Assembly (NCBI GenBank): GCA_050180235.1
Contig: JBFXEJ010000174.1
Coordinates: 1-7,819 of the forward strand
Length of the DNA stretch: 7,819 nucleotides
Direction: 5' to 3'
From: JAABRU01 sp050180235
GTDB lineage: Bacteria; Desulfobacterota; Desulfobacteria; Desulfobacterales; Desulfococcaceae
Shown here: positions 6,191 through 7,819 of the stretch, piece by piece
How positions within the stretch are numbered: the stretch's first letter is position 1
Layout of the letters: every line of letters starts with the position of its first letter
Position numbers and translations under genes: made by a program
The notes under the pieces: generated by a model
Seen by the model: the letters and a program-made list of their open reading frames with translations, nothing else
Told to the model about the DNA's origin: nothing
Database searches by the model: none

Positions 6191-6925
6191 CTATTCCTTC
6201 CCCTGTTTCTGTTTGAGATTAAAAATATTTTTTATATCCAAAAGTTTGTAATCATCAGGAAGCCTGTACAGACTCGCGTCTGTTTTCCTTTCCTCCACCT
6301 GCTTTACTGTGTCTGTGGTGGTGATGCCCATGATTTCCATACGGGTCATGAGCGGAAAACCGTCCATTTCCTCAGTAAATCCGGAAATCTTCATCCGCTC
6401 CGCAGCCGGATTTTTTCCGGCAGCGGTTTTGATTTTTTCCCTGAGTTTTTTATACTCCTCATATACTTTCACCTCTTTGGACACCCAGTACTCACCTTCC
6501 CCGTTCGTCAGTGTAACCAGATATTTCCGGCAGGTATATCCGGAAATGCTTTTTCGTTCATCCGTAGGTGTGATTTTCCTTTCCGCTGAAAGGTTTTTCC
6601 CTTTTTCCCCCTTGCCGGACATATCTGTTTTCATATATGTCTTATTGTTCGGATAAAGATTGTAAAAAGTCATGGTACGATAATCCAGAATCATAATGCC
6701 GTCCCGTCTCTCCACGCGCATTCCCTGTTCCGAGAGCCAGTATTTCACAGTATCGCTTTTGTTGAACTGTCCGGTCAGAATCTGCGGCAGATTTGCGGAC
6801 ATGCCTTTGGGGTTTCCTTTGGATTCCACAAGGGATTCCCAGTAAATATCGCCGTAGGCAGGCAGTACTGCAAAAAAAATCAGCACAGAAACCGTCATGC
6901 ACATAAAATGCTTTGCTTTGTTCAT
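6191..6925 (-). CDS. Exported DUF4412-like protein, first of a tandem pair
   Basis: A 244-residue protein with a signal peptide (residues 1-25, cleavage after AYG) and a mature start of DIYWES. The middle carries YWLSEQGMRVE and MILDYRTMTFYNLYPNNKTY, then ISGYTCRKYLV (about 127-137), EYWVSKEVKVYEEY, EEMDGFPL, and a C-terminal lysine/glutamine-rich tail (NLKQKQGKE). The order of motifs is the same as in the gene 6 nt downstream, so the pair arose by duplication and has diverged well beyond recent copying. The alternating short strands and a central conserved Cys suggest a compact periplasmic beta-rich domain. AAAGGAG lies 6 nt before the ATG, so this is the first gene of the two-gene unit. I recognise the general DUF4412 pattern, not a function. 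No enzyme motif is apparent. Confidence 0.8.
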   Translation of the reverse strand: MNKAKHFMCMTVSVLIFFAVLPAYGDIYWESLVESKGNPKGMSANLPQILTGQFNKSDTVKYWLSEQGMRVERRDGIMILDYRTMTFYNLYPNNKTYMKTDMSGKGEKGKNLSAERKITPTDERKSISGYTCRKYLVTLTNGEGEYWVSKEVKVYEEYKKLREKIKTAAGKNPAAERMKISGFTEEMDGFPLMTRMEIMGITTTDTVKQVEERKTDASLYRLPDDYKLLDIKNIFNLKQKQGKE

Positions 6926-6965
6926 GTGAAACTCCTTTCATTCTTTTGGGTTAATCCGGCAGAAT

Positions 6966-6975
6966 CTTATAAGCA
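6966..6975 (-). promoter_or_regulatory. Possible extended -10 promoter of the DUF4412-like pair
   Basis: On the minus strand the sequence reads TGCTTATAAG, a TG-n-TTATAA arrangement like an extended -10 box. It lies about 40 nt before the start codon at 6925 and partly overlaps the end of repeat copy B. There is no good -35 at the usual distance, so this is weak. Confidence 0.25.
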
Positions 6976-7079
6976 GTCAAACGAAATTCTTCGTGTATTC
7001 AGAAAATCCGGTTTTTCCGGAAAACCGGATTTTTCTGAAAACTTTATACCCGAAAATTTATGCCGACTTACTTAAAACT
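6970..7079 (-). repeat. Palindromic dispersed repeat, copy B (inverted relative to A)
   Basis: The reverse complement of 6995-7077 aligns with 5418-5500 without gaps at about 82% identity; weaker similarity runs on to about 6970. The central hairpin has arms 6999-7015 and 7021-7038 (TCAGAAAATCCGGTTTT against AAAACCGGATTTTTCTGA, one bulged base) around a TCCGG loop. It lies between the nuclease-fragment stop codon and the first DUF4412-like gene. No transposase or reading frame is inside, so it is REP-like or MITE-like. Confidence 0.75.
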
Positions 7080-7080
7080 G

Positions 7081-7178
7081 CATCACCGTACAGGCCGATG
7101 ATTGTCAGGATTCTGCCCGTAAAAAAAGCACAAATGATTGAATAGCGCAGTTTTATGAAAAATACAAGATCTCCGTAA
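7081..7178. other. Intergenic stretch with no recognised feature
   Basis: About 100 bp between repeat copy B and the nuclease-fragment stop codon. A reading frame crosses it on the minus strand (7249-7058), but it overlaps the nuclease end, has no ribosome binding site and ends inside the repeat, so I do not treat it as a gene. I see no strong hairpin with a U-tract here. Confidence 0.5.
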
Positions 7179-7706
7179 TCACAGTTCCTCCCACAGCAGT
7201 TTTTCAAAACCGATGGCCGTGACACTGAACACCCGCAGACGCAGCACATCTCCGTATGATTCCGACAGGATTTTCCGGTATTTTTCCAGTTTGCTCTTTG
7301 CTTCTGCCATTTTTTTCTTTACCGGAGGAAGCATTTTCAGTTCCGAACTGCTCTTTTTCCGGATTTCCTCACCGCCCAGTTCACTTTCCTTCAGACTCAC
7401 ATATTTGAACTCAATGAGAAAATCAAGCAGTTCGTATTTGCGCATGTCCGGACGCAGGATCATGGTGAAATCCGCATATTCCCTCTCCAAAGCAGTTTCC
7501 GAATCTGTGATATAATAAAGATCATTGAACAGCAGGGTCAGGAACACGGTTTTCACTGTAAGTTCATTGCTCCACCTGTAATCCCGGTTGTCAAATGCCC
7601 TGAAATATCCCTGCTCGATAAAATCGCACAAATGTCCCATATCCCCGCTGTGATAAAAAACTTCCGCAACATGAAGGGCCTCATCCCTTTTTTGGTAGTG
7701 GGTCAA
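7179..7706 (-). CDS. C-terminal PD-(D/E)XK nuclease domain, probably a truncated AAA-ATPase-like/PDDEXK_9 protein
   Basis: A 175-residue reading frame. It matches the C-terminal half of proteins that join an N-terminal AAA-ATPase-like domain to a PD-(D/E)XK domain (PDDEXK_9, formerly DUF1703). Recognisable parts are SGDMGHLCDFIEQ (20-32), the NRDYRWSNELTVKT helix with E48, the catalytic-type D79 in YADFTMILRPDMRKY, and E99-F-K101 in LIEFKYV. The C-terminal VFSVTAIGFEKL is also typical. Full-length members are usually around 500 residues or more, so the ATPase part is missing. The only available start is a TTG at 7706 with no Shine-Dalgarno sequence. The same frame is open above an in-frame TAA at 7716-7718, suggesting a broken gene rather than a true short one. 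The family is common and often decayed; its role is uncertain, perhaps linked to mobile elements. Confidence 0.65.
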   Translation of the reverse strand: MTHYQKRDEALHVAEVFYHSGDMGHLCDFIEQGYFRAFDNRDYRWSNELTVKTVFLTLLFNDLYYITDSETALEREYADFTMILRPDMRKYELLDFLIEFKYVSLKESELGGEEIRKKSSSELKMLPPVKKKMAEAKSKLEKYRKILSESYGDVLRLRVFSVTAIGFEKLLWEEL

Positions 7707-7715
7707 AAAGGTTGA

Positions 7716-7819
7716 TTATGCCGTTTCCGAAAACAGACCGTTTACAAAATAATAACGGTTTATATACATCCCGATAACATTGTCATGTATTTTTTCGTTC
7801 TTTGAAAAACATATCGTCT
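7716..7819 (-). pseudogene. Possible upstream remnant of the nuclease gene, ending in an in-frame TAA
   Basis: Read in the same frame as the nuclease domain, this stretch is open from the window edge for about 33 codons (including MYINRYYFVNGLFSETA). It stops at TAA 7716-7718, then continues STFLTHYQKRDEAL into the nuclease reading frame. In the family, a segment ending in a hydrophobic run and then a charged stretch normally precedes the SGDM motif, so the TAA may be a nonsense mutation in a once-continuous gene. The stretch is too short and AT-rich to be sure, and it may be the end of something unrelated. Confidence 0.3.

Noticed and set aside
7058..7249. Cysteine-rich 63-codon minus-strand reading frame
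   Set aside because: It overlaps the end of the nuclease domain in another frame, has no ribosome binding site, and its C-terminus is encoded by repeat copy B.
113..7707. Shared 12-mer TTTGACCCACTA before the pspA-like gene (plus) and at the start of the nuclease fragment (minus)
   Set aside because: A 12-nt match between two places in nearly 8 kb on both strands is expected by chance, and similarity does not extend on either side.
1..7819. CRISPR array, tRNA, rRNA or transposase gene
   Set aside because: No regularly spaced direct repeats, no cloverleaf-like sequence and no transposase motif were seen on either strand.

Overview
The window carries ordinary chromosomal genes of a Gram-negative bacterium of middling GC. 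Several exported proteins and a membrane-bound sensor kinase indicate an envelope with a periplasm. The PDDEXK-type nuclease remnant, the SBP/kinase/Rcp1-like regulator set and the short palindromic repeats remind me of sulfate-reducing Desulfobacterota (Desulfobacteraceae-like). That assignment is recollection of style, not a search result.

Layout. Positions 1-94 hold a G-rich inverted repeat with G-quadruplex potential on both strands. Two rightward genes follow: a PspA/IM30 homologue (180-854) and a small exported glycine-zipper protein (902-1336). They end in a strong hairpin (1346-1389). The intergenic stretch after it contains a 102-bp sequence with 18-nt inverted ends (1418-1519). Every gene from there to the right edge reads leftward. 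In transcription order they are: a nuclease-domain fragment (7706-7179); a tandem pair of DUF4412-like exported paralogues (6925-6191 and 6184-5528); an isochorismatase-family hydrolase (5404-4874); and a signalling operon of periplasmic solute-binding protein (4757-3972), membrane histidine kinase with PAS domain (3957-1957) and single-domain response regulator (1994-1536).

How the genes work together. The binding protein, kinase and regulator are packed tightly (14-nt gap, then a 38-nt overlap) and look like one sensory unit: ligand capture in the periplasm, phosphorylation at kinase H417, transfer to regulator D65. The regulator has no DNA-binding domain, so output must be by protein contact. 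PspA and its neighbour plausibly deal with inner-membrane stress. The DUF4412-like pair is exported and of unknown function.

The least ordinary non-coding feature is a pair of ~110-bp palindromic repeats in inverted orientation (5415-5525 and 6970-7079) flanking the DUF4412-like pair. Their central stems differ in sequence but both still pair. I see no CRISPR array, tRNA, rRNA, transposase or obvious defence island. I find no convincing wholly new system; the repeats and the SBP-kinase-regulator triad are the most worthwhile leads.
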